The notes: a model not told the origin generated them from the letters alone. 64,000 nt of DNA from Colwellia demingiae (GCF_007954275.1 NZ_VOLT01000005.1:186001-250000), one strand, 5' to 3'; numbered from the stretch's first letter, positions 8,473 to 17,200 are shown. Made by a program: numbers and translations.

Positions 8473-11400
8473 ATGAAAAATACTTTAATGAAAATTTCCA
8501 TATTATTATTCAGTATCATTGCGCTTATTAGCAATGTTTATGCTGCATCGACAACTGCCGAAGTAGTACCTACACCAACAAAAAATACCCAAAACGTACT
8601 CTTTGTCAGTACCGCTCATACCAACACGGCTAAAATTACACTATTAAAAAAAGTTGCCGATGAAAAAACAAATACAAACTGGTACATAGCCCAAAAGTCA
8701 TCAAAATCCTTATTAGAAAAAACGAATCAAACCGGCGCTCTTACCGCACTTTTTGATCAATATGATTTGGTCATACTTGATGCGGTATCGATAAGAGAAG
8801 CCAGCGCGGCGTTTGATAATTACGCCAGTGAAATAGCGAAAGTAAACACGACTGTCGTTGCTTTCAACTATTTAAACAATGAAAGTCTCAATAAAGATTT
8901 AAGTACAGATACTGCAACTACTTTACAAGATTATTGGGAAAATGCCGGACGCCGAAACCTAGATAACATGTTGTCGTATATCTCGATAAATTTTGTTAAA
9001 ACCAAGCTTAATAACACAGAGGCACAAGCGATAACCAAAGTGCCTGCACCTATTATTTTTCCTCAACAAGGTATTTATCACCCTAGCCTACCAAACTTAA
9101 TCGTTAACGACTTAGTGGCGTATAAAAAGCTACGCCAGGTAAAGCCTCAGCAAGCTAAAATTGCAGTATTGCTGCAACGAGCATTAATTGAGTCTGAACA
9201 AACACAGTTAATTGATGCGACTATTGCACAACTCGAAGCAAAAGGCGTCTACGTGGTACCTTTCTTTTTCGAGCTAAGTCCCGTCAGTGGCGATTATAGT
9301 CATCTACTGCAATTGCCTATGGCTGGTGAGACAAACGGAGAAAGTAACCCAAATAAATTAACCGCAATGCAAACAGATGTTGACCTGATTATCAGCTTTC
9401 GCAATATTCATTGGGCTAACCAACGTAAAGTTGAATTTGAAAAATTTAATGTACCGGTAATGCATGCCATGACTTATTACTCCGGCGATAAAAAAGCGTG
9501 GGAAAATGACATGCAAGGTATCAGTGCGAATATGATGTCATTCACGTTAGTTTTGCCAGAAAACGCTGGTGTTACTGATCCTATGATTGTAGCCGCGATG
9601 AATATGAGTGACCAAAATGTTGAAGTTATCGACTACCAACTCGAGCATCTAGTAAATAAAGCGATTAATGTCGTTAACTTAAAATATAAAGCCAACCAAG
9701 ATAAAAGATTAACGGTATTTGTTTGGGGAGACAAAGATGTTGGTGCTTCGTTTATGAATATTCCTGAAAGTATTGAAGCCATTAGTCAACGTCTGGCCAA
9801 TGAAGATTATAATACCGCGGAGCGAGACGCTGAATACCTTATTGCCAACGCAAAAAAGATTCTAGACCCTTTCTATCGTGATTTTCAATTAACTGAATTG
9901 TTAGACAATGACTTAGCAGAACTGATGCCTATTGATGAGTATCTGACTTGGTTTAATACCTTACCCGCTGAGCTAACGCAAAAAATAACTGATCATTGGG
10001 GCAAACCTCAAGATAACTTTATGGCAGTAGAAAAAGACGGTAAGCACTTTTTTATTCTGCCCCGTATTCGTAATGGCAATATGTTAATTATGCGACAACC
10101 GCCTCGCTCTGATAGCAAAAATGACGAAAACATGATTTATCATCAAGGCCTAGTTCCCATTAACCATTTCTACCTTGCTGCATATTTTTATGCGCGTGAA
10201 TACTGGAAATCTGATGCCATTGTTCACTTGGGCACACATGGTTCTCAAGAGTATTTAGGCGGTAAAGAACGTGGTTTATCAATTTACGATCAAGGTAACT
10301 TAGCGGTTTGGGATACTCCTGTCGTTTATCCCTTTATTGTTGATGATGTTGGTGAAGCCATGCAAACCAAACGACGTGGACGTGCAACAGTTATTTCACA
10401 TATGACCCCGCCTTTTGCTGCTGCAGGTTTAGAAGGTGAAATACGTAATTTACACGAGTTGATGCATCAATATAAACAGCTTGATCAAGGTGGCGTAAAA
10501 CAAAAAACCGCTACACAGCTTGCCAAACTATGTTTCGATACCAACATTTGTAAAGATCTCGGTTGGGAGCAGCCACGCATCGACCAAGAGTTCGATAAAT
10601 TTATTGATGCGCTTCATATTCATTTAGAAGCATTAGCAACAGCAAATCAGCCCTTGGGATTACATACTTTTGGTCATATTCCTGAGCAACCACTCACCAT
10701 CTCAACCCTAGTACAAATGTTAGGAAATGACTTTACCCAACGGGCAAGTGAATTCGAGCATGAGCATTACACAGATAGTTTAATGGGTGAAAAACAAGAC
10801 GATGATGAGGGTGATGAAAGTCTTGCTCATAGCCATACATACCATGAAAAGAGTCATAAAAAAGGTCATGATAAAGCACCAGAAAAAGATGAAACTACTG
10901 GCTCTGAAATACTACAAGAAAATGATATTACCCATTTATCGGGTTATTTAATGATTAAAAACTATATCATTAGCGCGGCAGATCAATCAGCCAACCGTCC
11001 TGTGCCATTAGCTGAACTATCAAAACCTTTACAAGCCGATATCGAACGCGGTAAAAAGCTATTTAAGAGCATGGCTGACATCCATGAACTCGATGCAATG
11101 GTAGACTTTCTTAGCGCTAAGTATATCCCCGTTAAATCTGGTGGAGACCCAATACGTCACCCTGAATCGTTATCAACTGGGTATAACTTATTTGGTTTTA
11201 ATCCTTCTCGTGTTCCTACTAAAGCGGCCTTTGAACAAGGTAAAGAGCTTACCGAAGATATGATTGCAAACTACTACCAAAAACATCAAAGCTACCCTGA
11301 CAAAATGGCATTTTCATTGTGGTCGATTGAAACGATGCGTCACTACGGGGTACTTGAATCACAAGTATTATACGCCATGGGCGTTAAACCAAAATGGAGT

Positions 11401-12816
11401 AAAAGTGGTCGAGTTATTGGCACCGAAATTATTCCATACAGTGAATTAAAACGCCCACGTATTGATGTCGTTATATCAGCAACCGGTTTGTATCGCGATG
11501 CCTTTCCTAATGTGATGCAGATGTTGGCCAAGGCAGTCAATCAAGTCGCCTCTTTGAAGGAAGACAACAACTCTATTTGGAAAAATAGCCAAAAAGTTAA
11601 AGCTGATCTATTAGCTGAAGGTGTCGAAGAGAAGGAAGCAGAATATTTATCGACTATTCGTCTTTTTTCAAATCAATCAGGCGATTATGGTACAGGGGTT
11701 GATGACGCTGCATGGGCTAGTGATACTTGGGAAACTGATAAAAAAATATCAGATAATTACCTGGGTAAAATGGGCTACTTCTTCGGTGCTGACAATACGC
11801 GTTGGGGACAAAAAGCAGTGAATAACCAAGGCAAAGAAGTACAACTTTATGCTAAACAGTTGTCGGGAACTGATATTGCCATGTTTGCCCGCTCTTCAAA
11901 TCTGTTTGGTATGTTAAGTTCAGACGATCCTTTTGAGTATTTCGGCTCATTAAGTTTAGCCGTGCGCAATATTGACGGCAAAAGCCCTGATATGGTGGTC
12001 GCTAATTTACGTGATGCTAAAAATTCGAAAGCAGAAGATGCAGGTTTATTCCTTGCCAAAGAATTACGCACCCGTATGTTTCATCCTCGCTGGATAAAAG
12101 AGTTACAAAAAGAAGGTTATTCTGGTGCTGTATCATTAGCGTCGAAAATGGATAACTTTTTCGGTTGGCAGGTTGTTGACCCTAATTTGATCAGGAACGA
12201 TCAATGGGACGAGTACATGGATATTTATGTTAATGACAAATTAGCATTAGAGCTTGATGAATGGTTCAAAAAAATTAATCCCGCCGCCTTTGCTCGTATG
12301 ATGGAGAGAATGCTCGAAGCTGAGCGAAAAGACTATTGGCAAACAGACCCTGAACGATTAAAACAACTTGTTGAGCAATATATTGATGTTGTGAATAATA
12401 ATGACTTAGTCATTTTAAATGATGCAGTAAAAGCCCATGTTAATGAACTTGCCCAAGGTTTTGGTTTAGACCCACTGGTGGCAAAAACCATGGAAGCTAT
12501 GGCAGCAAACGCTAAAGCACAACAAAAAATGAATAATCAACAACTTGCTGAGCAAAAAAGCCAATCTACTAGCCAAGCACAAAACGCTGAACAAAACGCT
12601 GAACAAAACGCTGAACAAAAAGTTGAAGGGCAAAAATTAGAAAAGCAAACCATACAAGAAATGGAGCTTGATAATGCTATTTACTACAGCTTAGCGGGTA
12701 TTTTATTACTCATAATATGTGGCGCTTTTTGGCAAACAATAGGCAAAAAGTCAAAAACACAACAAATATATTTACTGGAGTTAAACCACTCAAAACCACA
12801 AGATTTAGCCGCTTAA
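8473..12816 (+). CDS. CobN/HmuS-type chelatase, periplasmic and membrane-anchored
   Basis: Very large (1447 aa) protein of the CobN/BchH chelatase family. Family motifs are clear: WGDKDVGASFMNIPE, HLGTHGSQEYLGGKERGLS (585-603) and SGGDPIRHPESLSTGYN. Classical CobN is cytosolic and inserts cobalt into a corrin with CobS/CobT, which are absent here. Instead this protein has an N-terminal signal peptide (1-25, ending NVYAAS) and one C-terminal membrane helix (1402-1423) with a basic tail, so its bulk should be periplasmic. Residues 757-805 form a His/acid-rich insert with seven histidines, and AEQN repeats occur near 1370-1385. In Bacteroidetes the equivalent HmuS has been linked to iron removal from haem; I infer the same here. 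Confidence 0.87.
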   Translation: MKNTLMKISILLFSIIALISNVYAASTTAEVVPTPTKNTQNVLFVSTAHTNTAKITLLKKVADEKTNTNWYIAQKSSKSLLEKTNQTGALTALFDQYDLVILDAVSIREASAAFDNYASEIAKVNTTVVAFNYLNNESLNKDLSTDTATTLQDYWENAGRRNLDNMLSYISINFVKTKLNNTEAQAITKVPAPIIFPQQGIYHPSLPNLIVNDLVAYKKLRQVKPQQAKIAVLLQRALIESEQTQLIDATIAQLEAKGVYVVPFFFELSPVSGDYSHLLQLPMAGETNGESNPNKLTAMQTDVDLIISFRNIHWANQRKVEFEKFNVPVMHAMTYYSGDKKAWENDMQGISANMMSFTLVLPENAGVTDPMIVAAMNMSDQNVEVIDYQLEHLVNKAINVVNLKYKANQDKRLTVFVWGDKDVGASFMNIPESIEAISQRLANEDYNTAERDAEYLIANAKKILDPFYRDFQLTELLDNDLAELMPIDEYLTWFNTLPAELTQKITDHWGKPQDNFMAVEKDGKHFFILPRIRNGNMLIMRQPPRSDSKNDENMIYHQGLVPINHFYLAAYFYAREYWKSDAIVHLGTHGSQEYLGGKERGLSIYDQGNLAVWDTPVVYPFIVDDVGEAMQTKRRGRATVISHMTPPFAAAGLEGEIRNLHELMHQYKQLDQGGVKQKTATQLAKLCFDTNICKDLGWEQPRIDQEFDKFIDALHIHLEALATANQPLGLHTFGHIPEQPLTISTLVQMLGNDFTQRASEFEHEHYTDSLMGEKQDDDEGDESLAHSHTYHEKSHKKGHDKAPEKDETTGSEILQENDITHLSGYLMIKNYIISAADQSANRPVPLAELSKPLQADIERGKKLFKSMADIHELDAMVDFLSAKYIPVKSGGDPIRHPESLSTGYNLFGFNPSRVPTKAAFEQGKELTEDMIANYYQKHQSYPDKMAFSLWSIETMRHYGVLESQVLYAMGVKPKWSKSGRVIGTEIIPYSELKRPRIDVVISATGLYRDAFPNVMQMLAKAVNQVASLKEDNNSIWKNSQKVKADLLAEGVEEKEAEYLSTIRLFSNQSGDYGTGVDDAAWASDTWETDKKISDNYLGKMGYFFGADNTRWGQKAVNNQGKEVQLYAKQLSGTDIAMFARSSNLFGMLSSDDPFEYFGSLSLAVRNIDGKSPDMVVANLRDAKNSKAEDAGLFLAKELRTRMFHPRWIKELQKEGYSGAVSLASKMDNFFGWQVVDPNLIRNDQWDEYMDIYVNDKLALELDEWFKKINPAAFARMMERMLEAERKDYWQTDPERLKQLVEQYIDVVNNNDLVILNDAVKAHVNELAQGFGLDPLVAKTMEAMAANAKAQQKMNNQQLAEQKSQSTSQAQNAEQNAEQNAEQKVEGQKLEKQTIQEMELDNAIYYSLAGILLLIICGAFWQTIGKKSKTQQIYLLELNHSKPQDLAA
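12583..12621 (+). repeat. short tandem repeat in the chelatase gene (about 12-bp unit)
   Basis: The unit AACGCTGAACAA is repeated about three times in tandem, followed by a diverged copy, encoding QNAEQNAEQNAEQK in the linker just before the C-terminal membrane helix. Copy number could vary by slippage in steps of four residues without shifting the frame. Confidence 0.8.
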
Positions 12817-12882
12817 TTATATAGTTACCTATAAACCTAACGAAATAGATTATTTATTTCAATGAAAAGTGATTTATATAAC

Positions 12883-12920
12883 AAGTGTGGCAACCTTCTT
12901 TTTGAGGTTGCCACACTTTT
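12883..12920 (+). terminator. rho-independent terminator of the Hmu-like operon
   Basis: A perfect 14-bp stem (AAGTGTGGCAACCT / AGGTTGCCACACTT) with an 8-nt T-rich loop, followed by further T residues, lies 66 nt after the chelatase stop. Confidence 0.88.
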
Positions 12921-12949
12921 GTGATTCAATTTTATTTTGTGATTCAACT

Positions 12950-13108
12950 CTATTTTGAGAGCTCTGCAGCCGTATCAACAAAAATACCTTGCATGTCTTT
13001 AGTCTCGCGTTCAGTTTGCCCGCCATTTTTTAGAAATGCAGTAATGATGGCTTATATTTTTCTTCTTTCGCTCGTTAAAAATGCATCAAGTTCAGCTTTA
13101 GGAAAAAA
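12950..13108 (-). pseudogene. possible decayed coding remnant
   Basis: Read on the minus strand this stretch gives protein-like text in one frame: FFPKAELDAFLTSERRKI, a stop, then AIITAFLKNGGQTERETKDM and a second stop shortly after. A stop also precedes the first part. The composition looks like former coding sequence, but I do not recognise the family. It could also be chance. Confidence 0.25.
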
Positions 13109-13206
13109 CTAAGTAATGATATTTAACAAACAAATACAAGACAAAATAATATAAATACAGTATCAATGCTTTTTGGTAAGCTAGCCTCAAATAAGACAAG
13201 TGTACA

Positions 13207-14529
13207 ATGAAATTTATGAGTGTAACAGATAAGGTATTTTCTTTATTAGGCTTCCCTAAACCAGCCCTACTCAAACGCTACAATGGCCATAACAACCTGC
13301 CTAATAATGTTTTAGTACTCAATACTGCAAAGAAAAATAATAAAAATATTAATCAATTGCTCACAAAATTAAGACTTAATATAATTATTAATAAAGATGA
13401 TAGATTAATAGAAAAATCAGTTGAATCATTAGTCATTGATGCAACAAACTATCAAGATGAAAATAATTACCACACTATTTATAAATTAATTCATGAAAAT
13501 TTAAAATATTTAAGTACTAATGCACGCATTGTACTAATAGCAAAATCAAGCCAAAAATCATTAAGCGTTGAAGAAAACACATTTAGCCAAGCGCTAGTTG
13601 GTTTCAGCAAAAGCTTAGCAAAAGAAGTTGGAAGAAAAGGCAGTACTGTCAATATTATTTTCACCAGTACAAACAAAATAACTGAAAACCCAAATGCTCT
13701 TTTGGGTCCGTTAAGCTTTTTATTATCAGCAAAATCAACTTTTGTCAGTGGTCAGATATTCTCAATCAATAGCAATAATATTAAAATAGAAGCAACAATA
13801 AACAAACAAAAAACAGCGATTGTTACTGGTGCCGCCCAGGGCATTGGTGCAGCCATTGCTGAAAAATTATCAAGTGAAGGCTACTTAGTGATTGGCGTTG
13901 ATATTGAGCCAATGAAAGCAGCATTAACATCCACCATGGAAAAAATACAAGGTAAGGCTTTCATCTTAGATGTTTCTGACAACAGCGCGGGGGAGCAGTT
14001 AGTTCAGCTAGGTAAAAAGCATAATGGCTTTGATCTTATTGTGCACAACGCAGGTATTACCCGAGACAAGACTATCGGTAATATGCCTGAACATTGGTGG
14101 CAGCAAACACTAAATATAAACTTATTATCAGTCATGCATATCAATAAAGAGTTACTGAACCGTAATAGCATTAATTCCGGTGGGCGCATTGTCTGTTTAT
14201 CATCAATGAACGGTATTGCAGGCCAAGGAGGACAAACAAATTACGCTTGTTCAAAGGCAGGGATTATTGGTTACGTTTCAAGTATTAGTGCAGAATTATC
14301 AACTAGAAACATTACTATCAATGCGGTTGCTCCCGGCTTTATAGAAACAAAAATGACAACAAAAATGCCTTTTATGCTGAGAGAAATGGGCCGTCGTATG
14401 AGCGCACTTAATCAAGGTGGCTTACCCATAGATGTTGCAGAAACCGTAGCCTTTTTCGCTAGTGATAACGCTTATGCTATATCTGGGCAAACAGTCAGGG
14501 TATGTGGTTTAAATATAATAGGCGCTTAA
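13207..14529 (+). CDS. long 3-oxoacyl-ACP/CoA reductase, FabG4-like SDR
   Basis: NAD(P)-dependent short-chain dehydrogenase of the high-molecular-weight FabG (FabG4) type, which reduces 3-oxoacyl thioesters. The C-terminal half (about 199-440) is a complete SDR: cofactor motif TGAAQGIG (207-214), the HNAG segment, and the catalytic Ser with Y346 and K350 in YACSK. The first about 195 residues form a degenerate Rossmann-like domain without a glycine motif, as in FabG4 (about 450 aa versus about 245 for FabG). No good ribosome-binding site precedes the ATG at 13207; an ATG three codons later is possible. In related genomes such genes often neighbour thiolase and MaoC genes; here it stands alone. 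Confidence 0.85.
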   Translation: MKFMSVTDKVFSLLGFPKPALLKRYNGHNNLPNNVLVLNTAKKNNKNINQLLTKLRLNIIINKDDRLIEKSVESLVIDATNYQDENNYHTIYKLIHENLKYLSTNARIVLIAKSSQKSLSVEENTFSQALVGFSKSLAKEVGRKGSTVNIIFTSTNKITENPNALLGPLSFLLSAKSTFVSGQIFSINSNNIKIEATINKQKTAIVTGAAQGIGAAIAEKLSSEGYLVIGVDIEPMKAALTSTMEKIQGKAFILDVSDNSAGEQLVQLGKKHNGFDLIVHNAGITRDKTIGNMPEHWWQQTLNINLLSVMHINKELLNRNSINSGGRIVCLSSMNGIAGQGGQTNYACSKAGIIGYVSSISAELSTRNITINAVAPGFIETKMTTKMPFMLREMGRRMSALNQGGLPIDVAETVAFFASDNAYAISGQTVRVCGLNIIGA

Positions 14530-14582
14530 ATAAAAAATTTTTTGACATATCATTAATTACCTTTCTGGTAATCAACATATAC

Positions 14583-14616
14583 CCGTTCCACTTGAATATG
14601 CATGATTCAGCTGGAA
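14583..14616. repeat. dispersed palindromic repeat, copy A
   Basis: ATATACCCGTTCCACTTGAA followed by TATGCATGATTCAGCTGGAA. This is the same design as the copies near 52384 and 53209: a TATACCC edge, CTTGAA, a GATGCATGA-like core and TTCA. Inner arms TTCCA and TGGAA pair. Confidence 0.6.
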
Positions 14617-14648
14617 TTAAAAACGCTTTTAAGCAAAGCATTAATTGA

Positions 14649-14669
14649 AAAGTGCAAAATTTGCACTTT
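14649..14669. repeat. perfect 21-nt palindrome
   Basis: AAAGTGCAAA and TTTGCACTTT flank a single central A. It lies 120 nt downstream of the SDR gene and 33 nt after repeat copy A. It may form a transcript-end hairpin or be a protein-binding site; nothing nearby decides between these. Confidence 0.55.
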
Positions 14670-15016
14670 GCTATGTATCTTATAGGGCAAAAGTTAGCGT
14701 TATGAGATGAAACACCACAGGCAGCTTTGAGCTTGCAGGTGGCATAGAAGTACCCCCCTTGACTGGCATTGACGCCACTATTGCAGTCATTATACTTTAA
14801 ATTAAAGCGACAACTTTCCCGATAAAACAGCACTAATGAAGTTAATAAAGTCGCTCCAATCTCTCAACGTGAAGTTTGAAAAATCAAGATTAAATCAAGA
14901 TTTAAATTATCGAAAGCAGACATTCAATTCACATAACTTTTGTGGTCTAAACCTTTAATAGATCCAAGGCAGTTTGGGGCAAATAGCGTCATAAAAATCA
15001 GCGCTAAACGTCCAAG

Positions 15017-15495
15017 TTATTTATAATTATTTTCTATCCATAGGACTCGTTGTACCAGAGGAGTGTGCTGTCCAATTACATGGGTATATATTTGGGTGGT
15101 TCTCAAATCATTATGTCCTAATAGCTCTTGCACTGTTCTAATGTCGGCACCGTTTAACAATAGTTGTGTAGCAAAGCTATGACGAAAGGTGTGTGCTGTT
15201 ACATGTTTCCTAATACTTGTTGGTTAAGCGCCTTTCGCAGCAATTTGGTCAAAGCTGTTCAGTTAAGGTGATGGCGACATTAGTAGCCATCAGTTGAATG
15301 TAGGCATCTAACCGTTGAAGGAAAGACATACTGCCATTTAAAGTCAATAATGGCATAAGGGTACTTTCGAGCTCCCCCTAAAGGGAGCCTTGTTTTACCT
15401 TCACCTTCAGCGAGGTCTTTTTGAAGCACTCTTTTTACTTTTTCAATTTGTTCTTTTAGCGGCTCGAATAATGATTCCGGTAGCCTTGTTTAATT
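15017..15495 (-). pseudogene. intI: integron integrase (IntI) remnant, 5' truncated and frameshifted
   Basis: On the minus strand two pieces of an integron-type tyrosine recombinase are readable. The first (about 15495-15286) contains LPESLFEPLKEQIEKVKRVL, then LPLGGARKYP and DFKWQYVFPSTVRCL, which match the IntI-specific region between the catalytic boxes, and ends in a stop. The second, in another frame (about 15195-15017), gives [18 protein letters not shown] and [19 protein letters not shown] with the HxxR, LLGH and tyrosine motifs, and ends at a natural stop. The N-terminal domain is missing. The gene is clearly dead. I found no convincing attI or attC sites around it. Confidence 0.85.
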
Positions 15496-15502
15496 AAATA
15501 GC

Positions 15503-15685
15503 TTAGAATTTTCGCTCCTGCCCTTCTTCCTGTTTAGGGATGAAAAGTGCTAAAACGACAACGACTGAGATAACGCCACCGGCTATATAACCCAAGCGCT
15601 CTAGGCTAACGCCTTCAATGCCATACGCATGATGGAACAGAAATACTGCCAAGCAAGCTACCATGATGGCTATAAATATTTTCAT
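15503..15685 (-). CDS. small membrane protein, unknown function
   Basis: A 60-aa protein with two predicted membrane segments: FIAIMVACLAVFLFHHAYGI (about 3-22) and YIAGGVISVVVVLALFI (about 33-49). A charged tail, PKQEEGQERKF, follows. AAGGA lies 6 nt before the ATG, which supports translation. It ends 8 nt before the intI remnant in the same orientation, occupying the place where the integrase N-terminus should be. I do not recognise the family; no function can be given. Confidence 0.6.
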   Translation of the reverse strand: MKIFIAIMVACLAVFLFHHAYGIEGVSLERLGYIAGGVISVVVVLALFIPKQEEGQERKF

Positions 15686-16351
15686 AATGTATCCTTAAGT
15701 TTTTACTACTATTTATCCCCACATATTACTAAATTTAGGCTTATTAGCCACCTTTGTTTTCATGAACGAAAGAGCTGATATTTAATTTGAAAAAAATAGA
15801 ATTTATTGAAGCACAAGAGTCTCTTCAAAAAACATACTTTAAAAGTATCAACAAAAGCATCCCATAATCTGGTCAATTTCACACCATGGTATGAAATTTC
15901 GGTGCGGGGATTTGAGCGCCTGAGCCTATTACCTGATTGGTACATCAGCAGCTTTGTGTCTATTTCATTCTCAATGTTTGGGATTTCGCTGTTATTCAAA
16001 TGGAAGGGCAAGTGATATTTAGCAGTTAGCTAAGCTCAAAAAGGCTCACTATCGAGGTATGATCACTTTTCCACTACAGCAGTCCTAATTTAGACACAGA
16101 GACACAGATTTTTCTTAAATAAAGAGTGTGCTTAGCCAGCCAATTGGTCCATTACGTAACTTTATTGCCATGACTCTAAAGTACTAAGAACGTATCAGCA
16201 ATTGAATATCACTAACTGAAATCAATTGCTCTGGCCCTTTGAGTTTCATTCAATAAATAGCTTCATATTGAGTAAAAGGACATCTTGATACACTATCTAA
16301 TATGACTAAAAAATTTTAGTTTACATCGTTATGTGCTGCTTTGAACATAAA
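15686..16351. other. gene-poor stretch beside the integrase remnant
   Basis: About 670 nt without a supportable gene. A 69-aa frame (15806-16015, plus) and a longer frame on the opposite strand overlap each other; neither has a convincing ribosome-binding site or known family. I looked for attC-like paired GTTRRRY/RYYYAAC boxes and saw none that fit. Confidence 0.45.
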
Positions 16352-16585
16352 CTAATTTCGCCAATAATTATTAGCGGCAGACACAGTTTGAAAGTTAGTG
16401 GCAATTACCTGAGAAGAGGCAATCAAGTTATCAGCATTCTCACCATAAACAGGTCGTATTTTTCCTCTTATTTCCTCATCAGGTTGGGTATATTTAATCC
16501 CCATTCTTGATAGTTTTATCGCTAATTCATAGCCTTCTTGCGCCGTTTCAGTTATTAAACTTGTTAACCATTGCTCTGACATCAT
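16352..16585 (-). CDS. conserved-looking small hypothetical protein
   Basis: A 77-aa soluble, mostly helical protein with no signal peptide or membrane segment. AGAGGA lies just upstream of tandem ATG codons, giving good translation signals (either Met1 or Met2 could be used). The C-terminus DNLIASSQVIATNFQTVSAA is Ala/Ser-rich and ends NNYWRN. It precedes nothing in its orientation and lies downstream of the MarR gene with a 109-nt gap, so it could be a second cistron of that transcript. Function unknown. Confidence 0.6.
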   Translation of the reverse strand: MMSEQWLTSLITETAQEGYELAIKLSRMGIKYTQPDEEIRGKIRPVYGENADNLIASSQVIATNFQTVSAANNYWRN

Positions 16586-16694
16586 TTATTCCTCTTTTTG
16601 TTTAACATTTTAAATTACGGTGTTAAAAAATAAGTATTGAAGTCCTATCGCATTATTGATTAATGAAAAAGAGCAAAGAATAAGGCGTTAGATA

Positions 16695-17117
16695 TTAACC
16701 ACTAGGGTTAACAAGCTGATAACAAATATCAATAACCGTTTTTGCTTGCTCTTTTGATAGCTTACTCATGCAAAAAGCCTGTTCAGTAATTGTTGAACTC
16801 TGCTTTGATAACAATCTGCCAGCATCAGTTAATGCAATATTTTTTTGCCGTTCATTGCCCTCTAACATCTGACGTTCAATTAATTTTTTTTGCTCTAAAC
16901 GTTTTAATAACGGCGTCATCGTCGATTTACTAAGCTTGGCATTTTTCGCCAATTCGCTAATCGAAATATTATCTTTTTCCCATAACGCCATCAGTACTAT
17001 GAACTGCGTATAAGTTAAGCCTAACGGCTCTAATAACGGTCGATAAATACTGGTTAGGTGATTCGATGCTGAATACAGCGCGAAGCATAATTGTTCATTT
17101 AATTGGGCTACAGACAA
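16695..17117 (-). CDS. MarR-family regulator, OhrR-like (peroxide-sensing)
   Basis: Winged-helix dimeric repressor of the MarR family (140 aa). The opening LNEQLCFALYSASNHLTSIY, followed by RPLLEPLGLTYTQFIVLMAL, closely resembles OhrR. Cys11 is at the position of the OhrR cysteine that is oxidised by organic peroxides, and the wing-helix region KSTMTPLLKRLEQKKLI is intact. Translation starts at TTG (17117), chosen because AGGAG lies 6 nt upstream and no ATG is available. It is transcribed away from the secreted catalase-family peroxidase at 17260, the obvious target. I infer derepression of that peroxidase on oxidation. Confidence 0.85.
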   Translation of the reverse strand: MSVAQLNEQLCFALYSASNHLTSIYRPLLEPLGLTYTQFIVLMALWEKDNISISELAKNAKLSKSTMTPLLKRLEQKKLIERQMLEGNERQKNIALTDAGRLLSKQSSTITEQAFCMSKLSKEQAKTVIDICYQLVNPSG

Positions 17118-17200
17118 AAAACTCTCCTACTTCAAAATAGTACACTTAAAATACATTATCAATTTTGCCTGCATATTATTTAATTCACAACTGTTTGTTG

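Larger units (their letters stand above)
14530..15016. other. non-coding stretch with palindromic elements
   Basis: I see no gene supported here. The stretch holds a copy of the TATACCC/CTTGAA/TTCA repeat (14583-14616) and a perfect 21-nt palindrome (14649-14669). A weaker hairpin follows around 14731-14758 (CCAC...GTGG). Reading frames through it have no ribosome-binding site or recognisable product. Confidence 0.5.

Noticed and set aside
8473..12816. Aerobic cobalamin cobaltochelatase (CobN) as the function
   Set aside because: The protein is secreted and anchored, CobS/CobT and other cobalamin genes are absent, and HmuY is in the operon, so a haem role fits better.
12921..13112. 63-aa plus-strand frame after the haem operon terminator
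   Set aside because: It has no ribosome-binding site and starts inside the terminator flank. The opposite strand looks more protein-like but contains stops, so only a weak remnant is listed.
14690..14770. attC-like hairpin near the integrase remnant
   Set aside because: The CCAC/GTGG hairpin lacks properly placed GTTRRRY and RYYYAAC boxes, and it lies on the side of intI opposite to where cassettes are expected.
14495..14833. 112-aa minus-strand frame
   Set aside because: It runs through two palindromic repeats and the SDR gene end, has no translation signal and no family resemblance.
15760..16015. Overlapping 69-aa (plus) and 83-aa (minus) frames
   Set aside because: They oppose each other, neither has a convincing ribosome-binding site, and no known motif is visible.
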